Below, one piece after another: positions 1 to 28,435 of a DNA stretch of 64,000 bases (the stretch's first letter is position 1; each line of letters begins with the position of its first letter). Made by a program: the position numbers and the translations under genes. This DNA is from Alviniconcha marisindica. Its lineage: Eukaryota > Mollusca > Gastropoda > Provannidae. Location: assembly GCA_018857735.1 (NCBI GenBank), contig JABMCL010001087.1, positions 1,808,501 to 1,872,500 of the forward strand, in the 5' to 3' direction. The notes below the pieces were generated by a model. That model did no database searches and had not been told where the DNA came from. It worked only from the letters and a program-made list of their open reading frames with translations.

Positions 1-1203
1 GTAGGCTGGTCCTACTTCTTTGTTTAGTGGTGCAAGTTGTCAGGTCTAGTTGAAAAGTTTAAGCCACTTTAAAAAAAAAGTTTACACAATATACAGATTT
101 TCAAAAGCCTGATTAAAATATATCCACAAAACCTTTGTGCTGCAATGCCCATATGCTTCAGTGCACATGGGACGTGTGGAAATCATGCCTACTGTGTGTA
201 CAAATAATCAAGTTTTTGCTAAAGTATTAATTGCAAATCAGTTTTGCTCCAGTGGTCAAATAGATGCCACCAAATGTTTTATGAATGGTGTGTTTCAGTT
301 TGGCCAAAAATATGTTATTCTCGATTAGTTTTAAATAGCAAAAAAATAATTAAAAGAATAAGGGGGGTAGCCAGCAGGCCATTTGCCAAGTATAGGAGGA
401 GAGGTGATATCAGTGAACTGCACTGAAGTGCTTGTCCACAAAGTCAGTGATTTGTCAGTTTCATTACCAATTTTTTGAAGCTGTCGCCTACACATCAAGA
501 GTCCATCAATTCATCCAGTTCTAATTTATGAAACACTCAGTATGCTACGCTATCTCCTTGGAAATTAAATTGCTTAACTGGCTTAGCTCTATTTGATTTT
601 GAATGATATTTCATGAACTGGGCCAAGATGAGAGGGCAAACGTGGAATGTTGGTCTTTTTTAAAAAAAAAACAACTCACCTGTGCTTATTTTGAAGAAAT
701 TTTGAAAGTGCAGTTTTTGTTAGTGGATCATGGAACAGAATGGTGTTTGCTGCATTTTCACTTTTTTCAGCCTTGGCCTTGCTGGTGATGGATCAGAATT
801 ACCCAAATTAACAAAGGATTTGTGTAAGCCTTTGATAAAACAACAGAAAACTAACATACAGAACAACCAAAAAGTATGTGAACAAACCAAAAAGCAAATC
901 CTTGAGTGTGTGCATGTGTGTGTGTGAGATTTTTAAGCTCGCTGGCTGGTCCGGAGTGAAGACCCACTTCTGAAGCAGAAATTTTGTCACTAGTGCCGGT
1001 TTTGTCATGGTACACAATGTATAGAGATTAAGATGCTGAAAGTCTCTGAAATGCCAGCTAGTATATTGCCTTCAACTTTTTATATATGGGAATGAAGAGA
1101 ACAACCAAGCCTGTGGTGTAATCAGTCCATATTTTTTTCTTCTTGTAATTGTTCACTGTTACATGAACGGTGTTATTGGTCAAGTCCAGTTCCATTCCTT
1201 TTC

Positions 1204-1206
<3 letters not shown>

Positions 1207-1267
<61 letters not shown>
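1207..1267. repeat. (GT)n microsatellite
   Basis: Uninterrupted GT dinucleotides of about 60 bp. A histidine/threonine-repeat frame on the minus strand is only a translation of this array. Confidence 0.95.
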
Positions 1268-1269
<2 letters not shown>

Positions 1270-4200
1270 GTTCTGTGTAAACAATAAAAGTATAAGGCTT
1301 TTCAAACTTCTTTGAAAACAGGAAAGTTACATTAATGATAAAATTAGACAATGCAAAAGATGTTTTCTCTCTCTCATTATTCTAGTAGGTATCAAGTATC
1401 TCTTGTTTTGCCTCATTCTGTTACATATTCAACAATCCTTTGATGACAGTCTTTTATTGTAATAGAACTGAATACAGCTCATTACTGCTTCCCGCAAAAA
1501 GTTTTCTCTTGTCTCTGTCCAGCTCTTAAATAAAATAAAAATTAAATTGTGTATAATCTTGTAAACAGTGAAGGTGTGGGAAAGGAATACCGTTCTTGGA
1601 ATGGCCGATCCATGCATCCTCTTATGTATGTATATCCTTTTTTTAGTTGGACTGTTTATTTTCTGGACCACAGGACCTTGTACAATACACTTGAGGGCTC
1701 AGGGGGTTGTTTTCAGAACCTTCCGTAGCTCCTAGCAGTATGATTGGCAGGTACAAAACACTGAAAAAGGGTCATGGTCATATTGGTTTTACAAGCAAAA
1801 ATCTGAAAAATGTCACATTGTATTTGTAGTGATGATCATAACAATGGTGTTAACTAGACTACTTGACATTCAGTATTGATTGTGAAAAAGTGTCTTAAAA
1901 GCTTCATACTTTGAAGTCTTTACAAGAGGAATGCCTGTAGTACTTGGTAATTTTTCTTTTTTTCTTCCAGCAAAATACTTTTGTTGCAGATGCTTCATGC
2001 CACAAAGTCTCTTTGGTGAGAGGGAGTAACCTTAAAGGAGCCAAAGAAAGTTTGTTTTTCCTTCAGAGAATGCAGAGTCTGTTTATTAAGAAAATGTGTA
2101 CATGTACATTGAATTGACTTGCTGTACTTTAAGTAAGTGCACTGATTGCACACTTTGTCTTACCAAGGTGTTGACAGCAAAATGTGAATGTACTGGCACT
2201 GATGTTTGAGATTTAATGTGATAGGCTGTGTACCATTGCCGCGTCTTTCAACCACTTGCGAAAGGGATAGGTTGATCAGAGACTGTGTATAGTGTTGATC
2301 AGAGACTGTGTATAGGTCACAGGTTTACCAGGCTCTACACAGTAAGATTGTTGAATATGCAGCCATTTTTCTGTGCTATATCACTTCCCTCACAGATCAG
2401 GCAGTTGCATTACTCCTTGGGTTTGCAGGTAATGGAACTTAAAAAGGATGCTGCCAGAGTTGTGCATGTTGGCAGTGTAACGAGTTATCCAGACGCATAC
2501 GCATCCCTTTTCTGACTGATTTACTGAGCATCTCCCCAAACAGTAATCGGTATGTGCATGCTGTAATAGTGGCAACTTATTTTTTCACCATGGAAAGTTG
2601 TGTTCATCCGTTGTGTGGATAAGGACACTGCTGCGCATGTTCTTTTTCCTTGAGCATGATCCATTTACTGAGTGCAACAAGAGGTGTTACAGTGATCTGA
2701 AAGACGGGTCCACTTTGTATTGCATGTATGGCTAATGTGATAGGAAGTTCCCGAAATGTTTATTAGGCAGATCTAATTTCCTATTTTAGTGTCTTATGTT
2801 TTTGCCCACTTTTGGGTTGCACTTAACATTTGGAATGCCATTCAGCATGGGGAAGCAATATTTTCCCTTTTTTGATTGATTTTGCAGAACTTTCAGGTGC
2901 ATTTTCCCCCCATTGTATCCTTTGAAATCTGCCGTTTTGTATTGTCTACAATTTCACCAAGAAATGTGCAAACAACTGATTTGGGACTGACGCTGGCATA
3001 AAATGTGCATTGGATAAGGAACACAGCCATGAAATTAGGAAAGCACTTGTGTGAGGCTGAGTGGCTTTACCAACAGAAAGTGCAAACCAAAGGTGAACAA
3101 CAATGGAAGTGAAATGAGGCAATTATTTAGGAGAGTGAAATAGGAAATTACTGTTTGTTGTTATCTGGCTAAGCTTGTGGAGTGAGCAAGTTCAAAGGAG
3201 AAAAAAAGAGGGGAGGGAAAAAGAAGAAGAAGAATGTGTTGGAATCCATGTGTTGAGATTTTTGATAGGCATGAAAAATTTGTCTTTGTAATGATGAGTG
3301 TCTGGTCTTTTGTGGCAAAGACATAACATCAAGGACATGTGTTGGAAAGGTGAAACTGAAAGCGGTATTCTCTGTATTATCCAAGAGAATTTGAACCTGA
3401 TCTGGTTCTTACATGTGTGGATAAGATCATGCACCCTCTGGATTCAAACTTCACATTGTTCTTACATGCATGAATAAGACCATGCACACTCTGTGTTCTT
3501 GTACACTGGCATGTATTTAAGGGACACAACTGGCAGTTTTTAGTGTGCAGTGGACTGTGACACAAACCGTAATGTGTTGTTTTTTCAAGACTAAGAGATC
3601 TTTGAAGCTTTGCATGATAACCTTTGAGCTGCACACTTTTAACCATATAACCTTGATCCAGTTTTAATGGTCAAGGCAGAGTGCACAAAAGAAAGGAAGA
3701 AAATGGTTACACTTATGTCAAGGGAGTATTTGTTTTTGTGTACATAAGGTGGGTTTGGGTTGCATGAACCCAAGCATGAAATAAATGGTCTAATATTAAT
3801 TAAGGGACTACAAGTTCCTTGGTAGTGTTTGTTGACAGTCCAATGTGTGAGAAACTTTATATATATATTTTAGCAGAGTTTGTTATGTAAGAAGTGGTTG
3901 ATCTATAATGTATACAATTTTGGAAGAGATCGTTAGGAAAGGAGTGACTGATGTCGAGATGATGTTGTTATCAGCATGTTACCAGGTGCCTGCTCAGAGA
4001 AAATAATAAAAGTATATTTATTGAGAAAATGTGTTTTGTTTATTTAAGGAAAGGAGCTATAGCTGCCTCAAGACAGAGTTTCTCCAACAGTTTCAAGAGA
4101 TCAAACTAACCACATTCAAGGATTTTGTTTTAAGATTTAGAAACCAAGTGTTGTGTCTCCCAAGGAACAGTATTGAAGAGGCCACAGCAGCTGTCAGAAC

Positions 4201-6127
4201 AGCTGTGATACATTCAATCACTGAATATCACTCACATTTTTTTTTAAAGTCAATATGGAATCAATGGATAGTTTCAAACAAACGTCTAACTTTGTGTATC
4301 AGTTGCATCTGTGTGTTAGAAAAACACACCATGTTTTGAGAAAGCAAGCTAAAGATGAAGAGAACAAAGTGGATGGAGATGATCTTTAAAATGCACACAC
4401 AAACTCCTTCAGCATGATACTCTCTTTTTGAAGCTTTGACAACTTGGACCATCCAACACTTTTAAGTTACATGAAACTTTTTTGTTGCACAAATGAACAT
4501 GGATTTTTGTTCACAGACAAAAGTAAGAGAACAATGCCAGAAATTGGCACTAAAGTTTTGATGATAAAATTGAATTTCATTGAAAAATGATCAGCTGAAA
4601 AACATGTGTAACATTTTCACTCAAATTACACAGTGAAATCAAGTACTGGCATGAATTCCTTTCCTTGTTTCATCATACTGATAGAATTTATGCAGGAGCT
4701 CCTCCATTAACTGGTCTGTTGTGGGCATTTTTCTTCTTTCTAAAAATCAACAATGCCTATCTACAAGGAAACAGTTGACTCAGATCATCTGCTGGTGAAC
4801 TCATTGTAGCATTAGGTAGGTTTGCTCTGTCACTCCATTCTTTCTGACGGGCAAAACTGTAACAAACACTGTCTTCCACTTTATTTTGTTGCTTTAAAGG
4901 GGACCCTAAGCAAAGACACAAGTTTGCCTGAAAATCAGAAAGTATACAAACCATGAAGGCTTTGTATGGTGGTTCTATCAACGATTATACAACAGAAGTG
5001 TTCTCTTCCTTTTTTTGCTTCAAATCTGAGCTCCTAATGGTACAGACATATATATGGATTTGGTCTGTGGACAGCAGAAAAAGGCTGGCTCATGATGCAG
5101 AAGACACTTGTACCATATATGCCATCCTTGTTCTTGACGTCACACGCACAGACCTCCAGACACAAAATGGCAGCTCACACAACTGTGTTTCAGTAACTTT
5201 CAAATCTTTTTGACAAAGCAGTCCATAAACTGCCTGAAAAACTGCTGCATGTCTGTTTTTAAATTTCATTACTTCTGACAGGCCCCATGATGTTTCTTTG
5301 CCTGGGGTCACCTTTAATTCCATACCATCAGAGGAGAAGAGACAATCCACCTGCTGTGTCTTTAAAGGATACAAAACATTAACCTTGAAGTGCGTGCTTG
5401 CAGTTGCAGCATCCCTTCCAACAGATGATACAGGATGTGCACATACAGACCTAGACAGATCTCAAGGTGACCAAAAACCCCACCAGCACTAGTGCCAACT
5501 TGTACATAATAAAAACACTGACAAGGCTTGTACCAAGCAGAATAAACGAACAGTGCATGTGCAAAATCGTATTAATAAAGGGAAGAAACAAAATGAAACA
5601 TTTTCAGTGCAACAGCACACCAACTACATGAAAGTCAGATGAGCACTGTCTTTATATGTGGGGCTGTTAATGAGCAAATTCACAAGGGTGAAAAGCTTCA
5701 GTCATTACATCAGCAATACTTTACTTACAACAGTTAGTAAGTGGACTTCAACATCCTAGCTGTCAGCCACACAGGTTCATCTAAGGGTAGCGTACAGCAC
5801 AATATTCCCCCAGTGTTATATCTTTCATACCTTGCATCATCTTTAATCTTTATTCCCCACTCTCATATATATATATACAAACAGCACCCTAGAGCAGTCT
5901 ACAAATTGGCACTGGAACAGTGGAGGTGGAAGTTTAGGAGTGACACTAGCTTCCAAATGTGAAAATAAAAAAATAAAAATCCCACACAATTCCCTTTGTA
6001 TCCAACCCTCTTCCAGCCATACACATTCATGTGGTGTAGCATTGTATGTGTTAACTGTTAATGCATGTGTCAGAAACAACGAAGGACCCAAATTTTAATG
6101 TCCTGTCAACTGCACAGCCTCACATAA

Positions 6128-6240
6128 TAATAAGTAAGTAAACATGGTGCTTAACGTCCACAAAAACCATAAGGCTTATTAGGGATGGGGAGAAGGGGGG
6201 GAAGGGGGTATGGAGGTGGGGGAAGAGGGAGATTATATAC
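6128..6240. repeat. Dispersed repeat fragment (TAAGTAAGTAAAC... type)
   Basis: It starts with repeated TAAG units, followed by a stretch reading ggtgcttaacgtcc and then a G-rich tail. It resembles the family also seen at 26278-26340 (taagtaagttggtgttttacgcc). The family assignment is from the shared wording only. Confidence 0.4.
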
Positions 6241-6387
6241 CTATCTCTACACTGTCACCACCAGAATGATTCCTGCATTAAGATGGGCAGCGATGAGAGC
6301 CATTTTAATGTTTCAGTAGGAAGTGATGGACAAAGTCACAAGACAGTGTCCACAAACCACAACCTTTTTGAAGAGAAAGGAGAGCAC

Positions 6388-6455
6388 ATAATAATATGTA
6401 ACTCTTATATAGCACCTAATCCAACTAGACTGGCTCAAAGCACTTTACAATTCAA
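6388..6455. repeat. Dispersed repeat fragment ending in a CAAAGCACTTTACAA motif
   Basis: The stretch contains ataataatatgtaactc, then tatagcacc, then caaagcactttacaa. This style (TAATAAT, ATATAGCRC, AAGCRCTTTAC) is typical of 3' tails of animal non-LTR or SINE elements. No coding part is attached. The call is from pattern recognition. Confidence 0.4.
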
Positions 6456-8671
6456 AACAAGAGTGGACATCAGAATCAATACATGAAACATACATACACC
6501 AGATGATCCAACATCAACAGCAAGGATGATCAAATGCTGTCATGAGTAAGTTTCATTTTAACACTCTTAAAATTAGTTTTGGTCAGTAAAACTGATATGA
6601 ACAGGTTGTCCTTAATTTAGCTGATCAAAAAGATCTGAGAAAAAGCGGATGGTTATGGTTTGTTCTGAGTACAGACCTGTTAATTATTTCACTAGAGACA
6701 CCACAGTCTTGAGAGCAGTAAACATGATATAGCCATCATACTTATCGACCATACAAAGTTTTAAGTCAAATAAAATCTAACTGAGAGAGAGAGAGAGAGA
6801 ATCATCTTTCAACTTACCATTTGACATTGTAACCTTGAAAACAGTTCAGGTCACCACAATTGGTTTGAAAGATTTTACTCCAATAGCAGCACTAAAGAAC
6901 ACTCAAAATGATTGTTTATGTGAGTCAAAATTCAAACAGATTTAGTTGGAAGCCATTTTGAAGACAAATAATACACACAAACAGAACGAAAACAACAGAA
7001 CTCCAACCCACTTCCACATAATTTGCTTGTTTTGACTTTCACATTTTATAGCTATTGATGAAGTGAAAGGAAACAGAGTTTATAAACCAAAGTACAATGA
7101 TTGTCTGTCAGTTAAACCCATGTATCACCTCCCTGTTAAATGTTGCATCTAGGCAGGCAAATCATCCGATGAAAGACTTGAACAAACCCACTTCATATGT
7201 ATACATATTTACAAACTGAACACATTCAAACGACACAGTCAAGCTTAAAACACTTTTGACACGGGTATTGACAAATAACATGCAAAACACATATATATAT
7301 ATATACAAACTTGCTAAATGAGTAACTGTTCAGCTTTGTCTCTGCATCATGTATCACAGTTTGCTATGCTGACCCTGGTAATAATTAAAAATGAATAGCC
7401 TCAATAACAACCACCAACTGAAGAAACCTAACTTAAATTGTACCTCTCATGGAGTTTGTGTACCTTGAATCGTATGTACCTGCATGCCAGATGAGTTATC
7501 ATAGGCAAATCTGGTCTTTGTTGTTGTATTCACATGATGTCTTTTAAGGGGTCATTAACTCCTTTGTCTGGTGATTCTGCAGGTTGTTTTTTGTCACCCA
7601 AAGCTACATGAGAACAAGTATAAAAATATAAAAAAACAGGATAACTTGCATTCAGAAATTGTCTCCATGTTTTCCAGCATTTTGCAATCTTGAAGATGGA
7701 CCCAGATTAGCTGAGGTGGCATGAATGTGTAAAGCTTGATGGGGATGTCATCATGCAAAGTCAAAGGCCTCCCTTAACACAGACAGCAATAGTCCACTGA
7801 GATAGTAAACATTTCATTTCCCCTTAAATGAATGCTACGTCCATGGTTATGTCCATATCTGTAATGATAACTGAGTGGAATTCAATCTGGTATGATTGAG
7901 AACTTTACTTTCAGTTTCCTCTATCTGTCATTGTTAAAATCACTGAAGCTAAGCATGAAAGCAGTCAAGTTGAATGGAAGTTACCATAATGCTCAACCTG
8001 ATATATCTCACTCGCACAGTCCTTGGGACAGATCCATTATAAACATTTACTGAAATTCATGACCTGAAAGTGTTTTTGCAAAGTACCAGAGACACAAATG
8101 GGCAAGACCAGCACCTATCTCTACTACTGGCAGCGAACCAACCCTCTTGTCCCAAATGCACACAAACAAGCTCTATGAAAAGGCTTAGAGGAATTCACGA
8201 TAAGCACACAGATGAGCCCTGTGAAGTTTTAGCTTGGCATTCCCCCAACCCATCTGAGACTTCACTCCACTGCCAAGAGTTTTGAAAAAGGATTGCTTAT
8301 TGCTGCTTCATACCCAGTCAACCATGGCATTTATCTCAGGGCAGTTTCAGAAGGGGACTGGGTGGGTGTGGGGGGTGGGATAGTTGTGAATAATGATGCA
8401 AGGATAAGAGGGTTAAAAAACAAACAAACAGTGTTATACATTCTCACAAAAGAACTTCTGCAAAAAAAGAGCAGAATACATGAATACACTTCTTGAAGTG
8501 TCAACATCCTTGATGTAAATTTGCAAAGTGCAGATACTCACAGCACCCCCCAAGGAAACACTAGTGATGGCAAGGGGGTAAGAGCTAATAACCATACCAA
8601 AATCCCTCACAAGCCACTCCTGACTGAGGAAAAAAAGAAGAAAAAACCCACACCCATCCCAAAATCAACAA

Positions 8672-15330
<6,659 letters not shown>

Positions 15331-15625
15331 TTTGTGTTTTTTCAAGTGCAATCAGACGGCTGAATTCTCGTAATAACTTCCTCAGAAAAGATTGGTACTG
15401 TTCCAAACTAAGCAGACCTTTTTTGACGTGGCTTCCGCAACGAAGTCCACCTCAGCGAATAAAACGGAAAGCGATTGGTTACTGAACTGAAAACGTTTCC
15501 GTAACAACCAATCACTTTTGCTGTAGTTTCAGTTTCCTTCTTTTCCGGTTCCGGTGCAAAGCGGATCATCACACACGTGCATTTGTTTTGAAGGACAGAG
15601 GCTCGAACTTAGTCAAACCAATGCA
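15331..15625. promoter_or_regulatory. Bidirectional promoter between UBE2J1 and NSUN4
   Basis: The two genes start on opposite strands with 295 bp between their ATGs. Seen in the sequence: an inverted CCAAT box (ATTGG, 15474-15478), a direct CCAAT (15508-15512), and two back-to-back TTCCGG sites (15543-15548 and 15549-15554), which are ETS-type cores. There is no clear TATA box. The combination of NF-Y and ETS sites is typical of housekeeping bidirectional promoters in animals. That both genes use it is inference from position. Confidence 0.7.
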
Positions 15626-24451
<8,826 letters not shown>

Positions 24452-24540
24452 TTTTGGGATATGAATTTTGAAAAGAGAATTAGAAACAAGTAGTTTTAGT
24501 CTGCTGGGGGGAAAAATATCAGAGTTTCTCTGTTTTTGCA

Positions 24541-25086
24541 ATGCAGCCTGTGAGGCTGTCTCACCCTGAAAGCTCCCAAAGACACACCACATTAGACCTC
24601 ATCTTCACACTCTGCATTGACTTCCGTTTGATGCAAGAATCAAATACAATCTTTTTTCTCATTGTCTCAATGCTATCAGTATCACTTCTACTGGCCATGT
24701 CTACCTTTCTGCTCTGCTCACAGTCTACATTCCCTTTAGGTAATTTCAATCTCCCACAGAAACCAGTATACTGTGCCTTCTATGTCAGCATGAAGTTGTA
24801 GGGTGAACTCTCATTCTCTTACGTTGCTCCAGCACTCTGGAACACACTTGAAAAAAAGGTCAGATTTTTGCAGTCAGCTTGTTCCTTTGGATCAGCATGC
24901 AAACTCAGCCTTTTCCCCAATACAGCAGTAATTGGTGTGTGTCTGCGGGAAGGTGAGAGAGAGAGAGAAGGGGGTTATATAAACTTGGTATGTCTGTGGC
25001 ACTAGTGTATTTTGTAAGTAAAATTCTGTAAAGTGCTATGAGCTCTTGTGAGAAAGGGCACTTTATAATGCAAGCTATTATTATAC
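24541..25086 (+). mobile_element. Degraded LINE 3' end downstream of NSUN4
   Basis: Broken plus-strand frames give HTTLDLIFTLCID, then later SYVAPALWNTLEKK, then FGSACKL. These are worn versions of the C-terminal ORF2 landmarks of CR1/L2-type elements (..LHWLPV.., ..APALWNSLP..). They are followed by a tail reading aaagtgctatgagc and ttataatgcaagctattatt, typical of these elements' 3' ends. It starts about 90 bp after the NSUN4 stop, so it may supply its 3' UTR. Confidence 0.6.
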
Positions 25087-28000
25087 TGTGGAGCCCTTGA
25101 TGACCGACCCCCCTGATAGGAGACTACCCCTCTTTAAGAATTTTGTTTAAGCGTATCTTCCAGATTTCCATAAAGAATTGGCCAATACATAGGACCATTT
25201 CTTTTTTTAAGACCAGTTTGGTTGATTTCGAATGGGTAGTCTTTAAAGAGGGGGTTCCATGCACTGTACTGTATGACTGTATGTCTGCAGGCATGCACAG
25301 TATCCATGATTATATCATTACTGTTTGGAAAACAGTTGTCAAGCCTGTCGACTTCCTGTAAGTAGAAAATATGAGTGCAACTGATTCATGCTAAAGACAA
25401 CAACAAAAAGCAACAACAACCAGTTGGCGAAACATTTTTTGGCCACAAATGCATGTGCATCTATTAGAAATAATACATGGTGTGACGGAGATGCGAGAGT
25501 GAGAAAATGAGCGTGAGCCCATTCAAAGGGATTTTGCAGCTGTGATTTTCATACATCATTGCAGAACACAAGGCATGTCTAAAATGTTTTGCTTCTTTAT
25601 TTTTGTCACTAACAACAGTGTAATTGCAAGCTACCATGTATTATCAATGGTAACACATTTTATGTGCTTGAAAAATGGACGGAACAACAGCTCAGAAAAT
25701 AGTAATCTATTGCAGATTTAGCAATGAATGTTAGAATTGTAGTAAATACACATGTATGAAGCATTGTGTCCCAGATAATTTAGTGACAGAATGTCGAAAT
25801 AGGAGAAAAGCCTAGCCCCTCTTATGTCAAAATAGGAGAAAAGCCTAGCCCCTCTTTTATGGTCATGACAAGTACAACTGTCACACAACGCATTAACAGC
25901 AAACAACTCAGAAAACAAAATGAAAGCACACACAGTATCAGATCTGTACCCTGGTAACATTACATATCCAATGTTACATTTAAAAATAATAATCTTATAG
26001 TGTGAAAAAAGGGCAGTCTTTTGAAATGGTGGGTGTTGGTTGTCCTGCCACCTTCTGGCTTGTTTCTTAAAGGCATATAATAAAGAACTGACATTTTTTT
26101 CCCATGACAACAGTCGGTTACAGTAGTCACTGTGGACTTAAAGTTCAGCAAAACCTGAGGATTTTTTGATTTAAAAAACAACAACTAGTCTCTGACATGG
26201 CATGGGAAAAACAGTCAAATAAAACAAGGAATGGTGAATGTAGGTACGCAAAAAATCTATTGATGTGGGTAAGTGTCCAGTAAGTAAGTTGGTGTTTTAC
26301 GCCCAGTCAACCGGTACGGTTATATCAGGGCGATGGTAAGTGTCCAACCCGTTGTAAATAATAACCTAACAACAATAATACTAATACTGTAATAGTACTA
26401 ATGATAATGGTATTTATACCAACAATAACGTCATGGTATAGCAAACAAAAACTGATTTTATTTCTTATTGCATCTTGAGGCTCTTCATGCAAATGCACTG
26501 GCCAGAGATCAAACTACTTAAAAATAAGGGGTAGCAGATTATGCATCCTGAAGAGAAATGAATCTCCTTTGGGATCATTTTATATGTGCACATGGCAATA
26601 ATTCTAACTTCAAATGAAATGGAATGTCTGAAGTGTACACAATGCTGTTTACCTCTTATATCTGCATAATATTTATTTCTTCATTATTATCTTACTTGCA
26701 TTCAGCCTTCAACATAATTTTCCTCCCCTGTACACCCTCACTTCTTATCACCATTTTTTTCCCTCCACAAATTGCAAGTGACAAAAGGTCACCAGACTGA
26801 AACCAGTCAAACTTCAAACACAAAAATTAAAGGTCAAATACCCATTCATGAGCAAGCAGTTCATTTATGTGACCGGATACATGTTGCTCACATTAGTTTG
26901 ATATTGCTCATCCTTGCCCCCCCCCCTCCCCCCCCCCATGACCAAACAGTAAACAAACAATAACAACAACAAAAAAAGCATTGAAGAACCACACAGTGAC
27001 ACTTCAGCACAGTGACACATTAGCACACATTGTTCACAATTCTGTGCATCAACCACACACATAACCTAACCTTCACACACAGTGAGACAAACAGTAAGGA
27101 AAGGCCACTGTTTGTCCCTCCAGGGTTATCACTAATAGCAGGTTCAACTTCAGCCACATACTCCAAGTCTTGCTTTCCAGCACCTTTCCACCATCAAACT
27201 GCCATAATTGGTTATGTTCCTTATCTCCACCCATCTGCCCAAATCGCCCCAATCAGTCTCACACTATGGGCAACCTCCATAAAATTTGCGAAAATTAGAG
27301 CTCCAAGACTGTGGAGCTCTAAATATTGGACAGATCCACCCCCAGTAAAAAAAAAATCCAAAACAAACCCGTCTTGATTTTTATGATTTGGGTTTTATTT
27401 GTGCTGGCATAAGCATTGTGAGAGGTTGAGAGAGAAATACAGCCTGATATAATCTGAGTCATGTGTGTGTGTGTGGTCACAAACTGACTGCCATTTGGGC
27501 ACCACCAAAAAAACTCAGCTGACAGCTTTCAAGACCTATAGCATAAGCAGTTATGGCTGTGGTTGGAAGAGGGATGTCATAAATCACTTACCAAGTCTTT
27601 GAGTTTGCTTCAGTCATAGAACTGGCAGTGCACAGAAAATGTGTCCACCTAGTAAATGTACAACAGCTTCACACAGTCAAAACAAATGAACATACAAAGA
27701 GATAAGATCAAACACAAAAGGTTGAAAAGAGGCTCTCAAAAGCATCTTGGTTACCAACTGAAAGATATGTAGACCTAATTTCATTCCTCTCATCATTTGT
27801 TTGCATATTATATGTCTGTTCACTGCTTGAAAAAGGGGTTTACTCTGAAAATGCATGCACGTTTGATTCTGTATTATCAGATTAAAATAAGCACTCTCTT
27901 TGATCTTTGTGTGTTTTGATTGTTTCAGTACACTGGCAGGCAACTTTGTTTCAGATTTTTTTTAAATCCAAAAAGACGTGTTCAAGCAGCCAAACCAAAA

Positions 28001-28435
28001 AACAAAAAACATAAGAACACTTTTTGTTATTTGTTGTCATGACTGAATTTGAAGGCAGCTATTTTCAGGCCACAAGTTGTGGTATACTGTCTTGGTCATG
28101 ATTTAATGACAATGAATATTTCAGTATACTACCCATATTAGGTGGAATTGTGATGTATTTACAGTTCAGATCAATAGCAGCAGTTGTGACACTGTTCCTA
28201 CTCCATGACTGATACAGTCTGCTTCTCCAACAATCATTACCTATTCTTCTGCATCAGAACCTGCTGTGAGTGACAACCCACTGTGCATCAAAAAGTCTTA
28301 AGTCAGGGGGCCATTCATCTACCAAACTGGAGAAAACCCTGGACATTCACAACCGAAGAAACATGTGTAACACTGGACATGTAAAATGTGCACAACTGAC
28401 AACACACTGAGGTAAGAGCTAAGCCTGTAGGTGTG
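25087..28435. other. Intergenic region between convergent NSUN4 and OSCP1
   Basis: No recognised coding sequence. Contents seen: a 37-bp direct duplication at about 25794-25858 (aaataggagaaaagcctagc, twice), a dispersed repeat at 26278-26340, a C-rich run near 26920, and a possible LINE scrap near 27290 (frame RAPRLWSSK). The right end is probably OSCP1 3' UTR; TTTATT near 27394, which is AATAAA on the minus strand, is one candidate poly(A) signal. Confidence 0.5.
26278..26340. repeat. Dispersed repeat fragment (CAGTCAACC...TATATCAGGGC)
   Basis: It reads cagtaagtaagttggtg, then cagtcaaccggtacggtta, then tatcagggcga. A related stretch (cagtcaaccaggacagtta, tatcagggcaagg) occurs at about 47376-47406 in a P450 intron, showing that this is interspersed. 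Confidence 0.65.

Larger units (their letters stand above)
1..8671. other. Left flank without recognisable coding sequence
   Basis: No reading frame here resembles a known protein, and no chain of exon-like pieces with matched splice phase was found. The part nearest 8671 is probably the 3' UTR of the minus-strand UBE2J1-like gene. The left part could be the 3' UTR of a plus-strand gene outside the window, since there is an AATAAA at 4005-4010. It holds a (GT)n array near 1.2 kb, short TA runs and two dispersed-repeat fragments near 6.1 and 6.4 kb. A 102-residue open frame at 4031-4339 has fairly mixed composition but I recognise nothing in it. All of this assignment is inference. Confidence 0.5.

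Noticed and set aside
4031..4339. Possible coding exon (102-residue frame)
   Set aside because: The composition is plausible but I recognise no family, and there is no supporting splice chain or neighbour. Mentioned only within the left-flank entry.
5090..5374. 94-residue minus-strand frame
   Set aside because: No similarity recognised and no conserved neighbour. Probably UTR or intergenic sequence.
15331..15351. Upstream start for UBE2J1 at 15351
   Set aside because: The codon is TTG on the minus strand. The first ATG (15330) gives an N-terminus aligned with the family.
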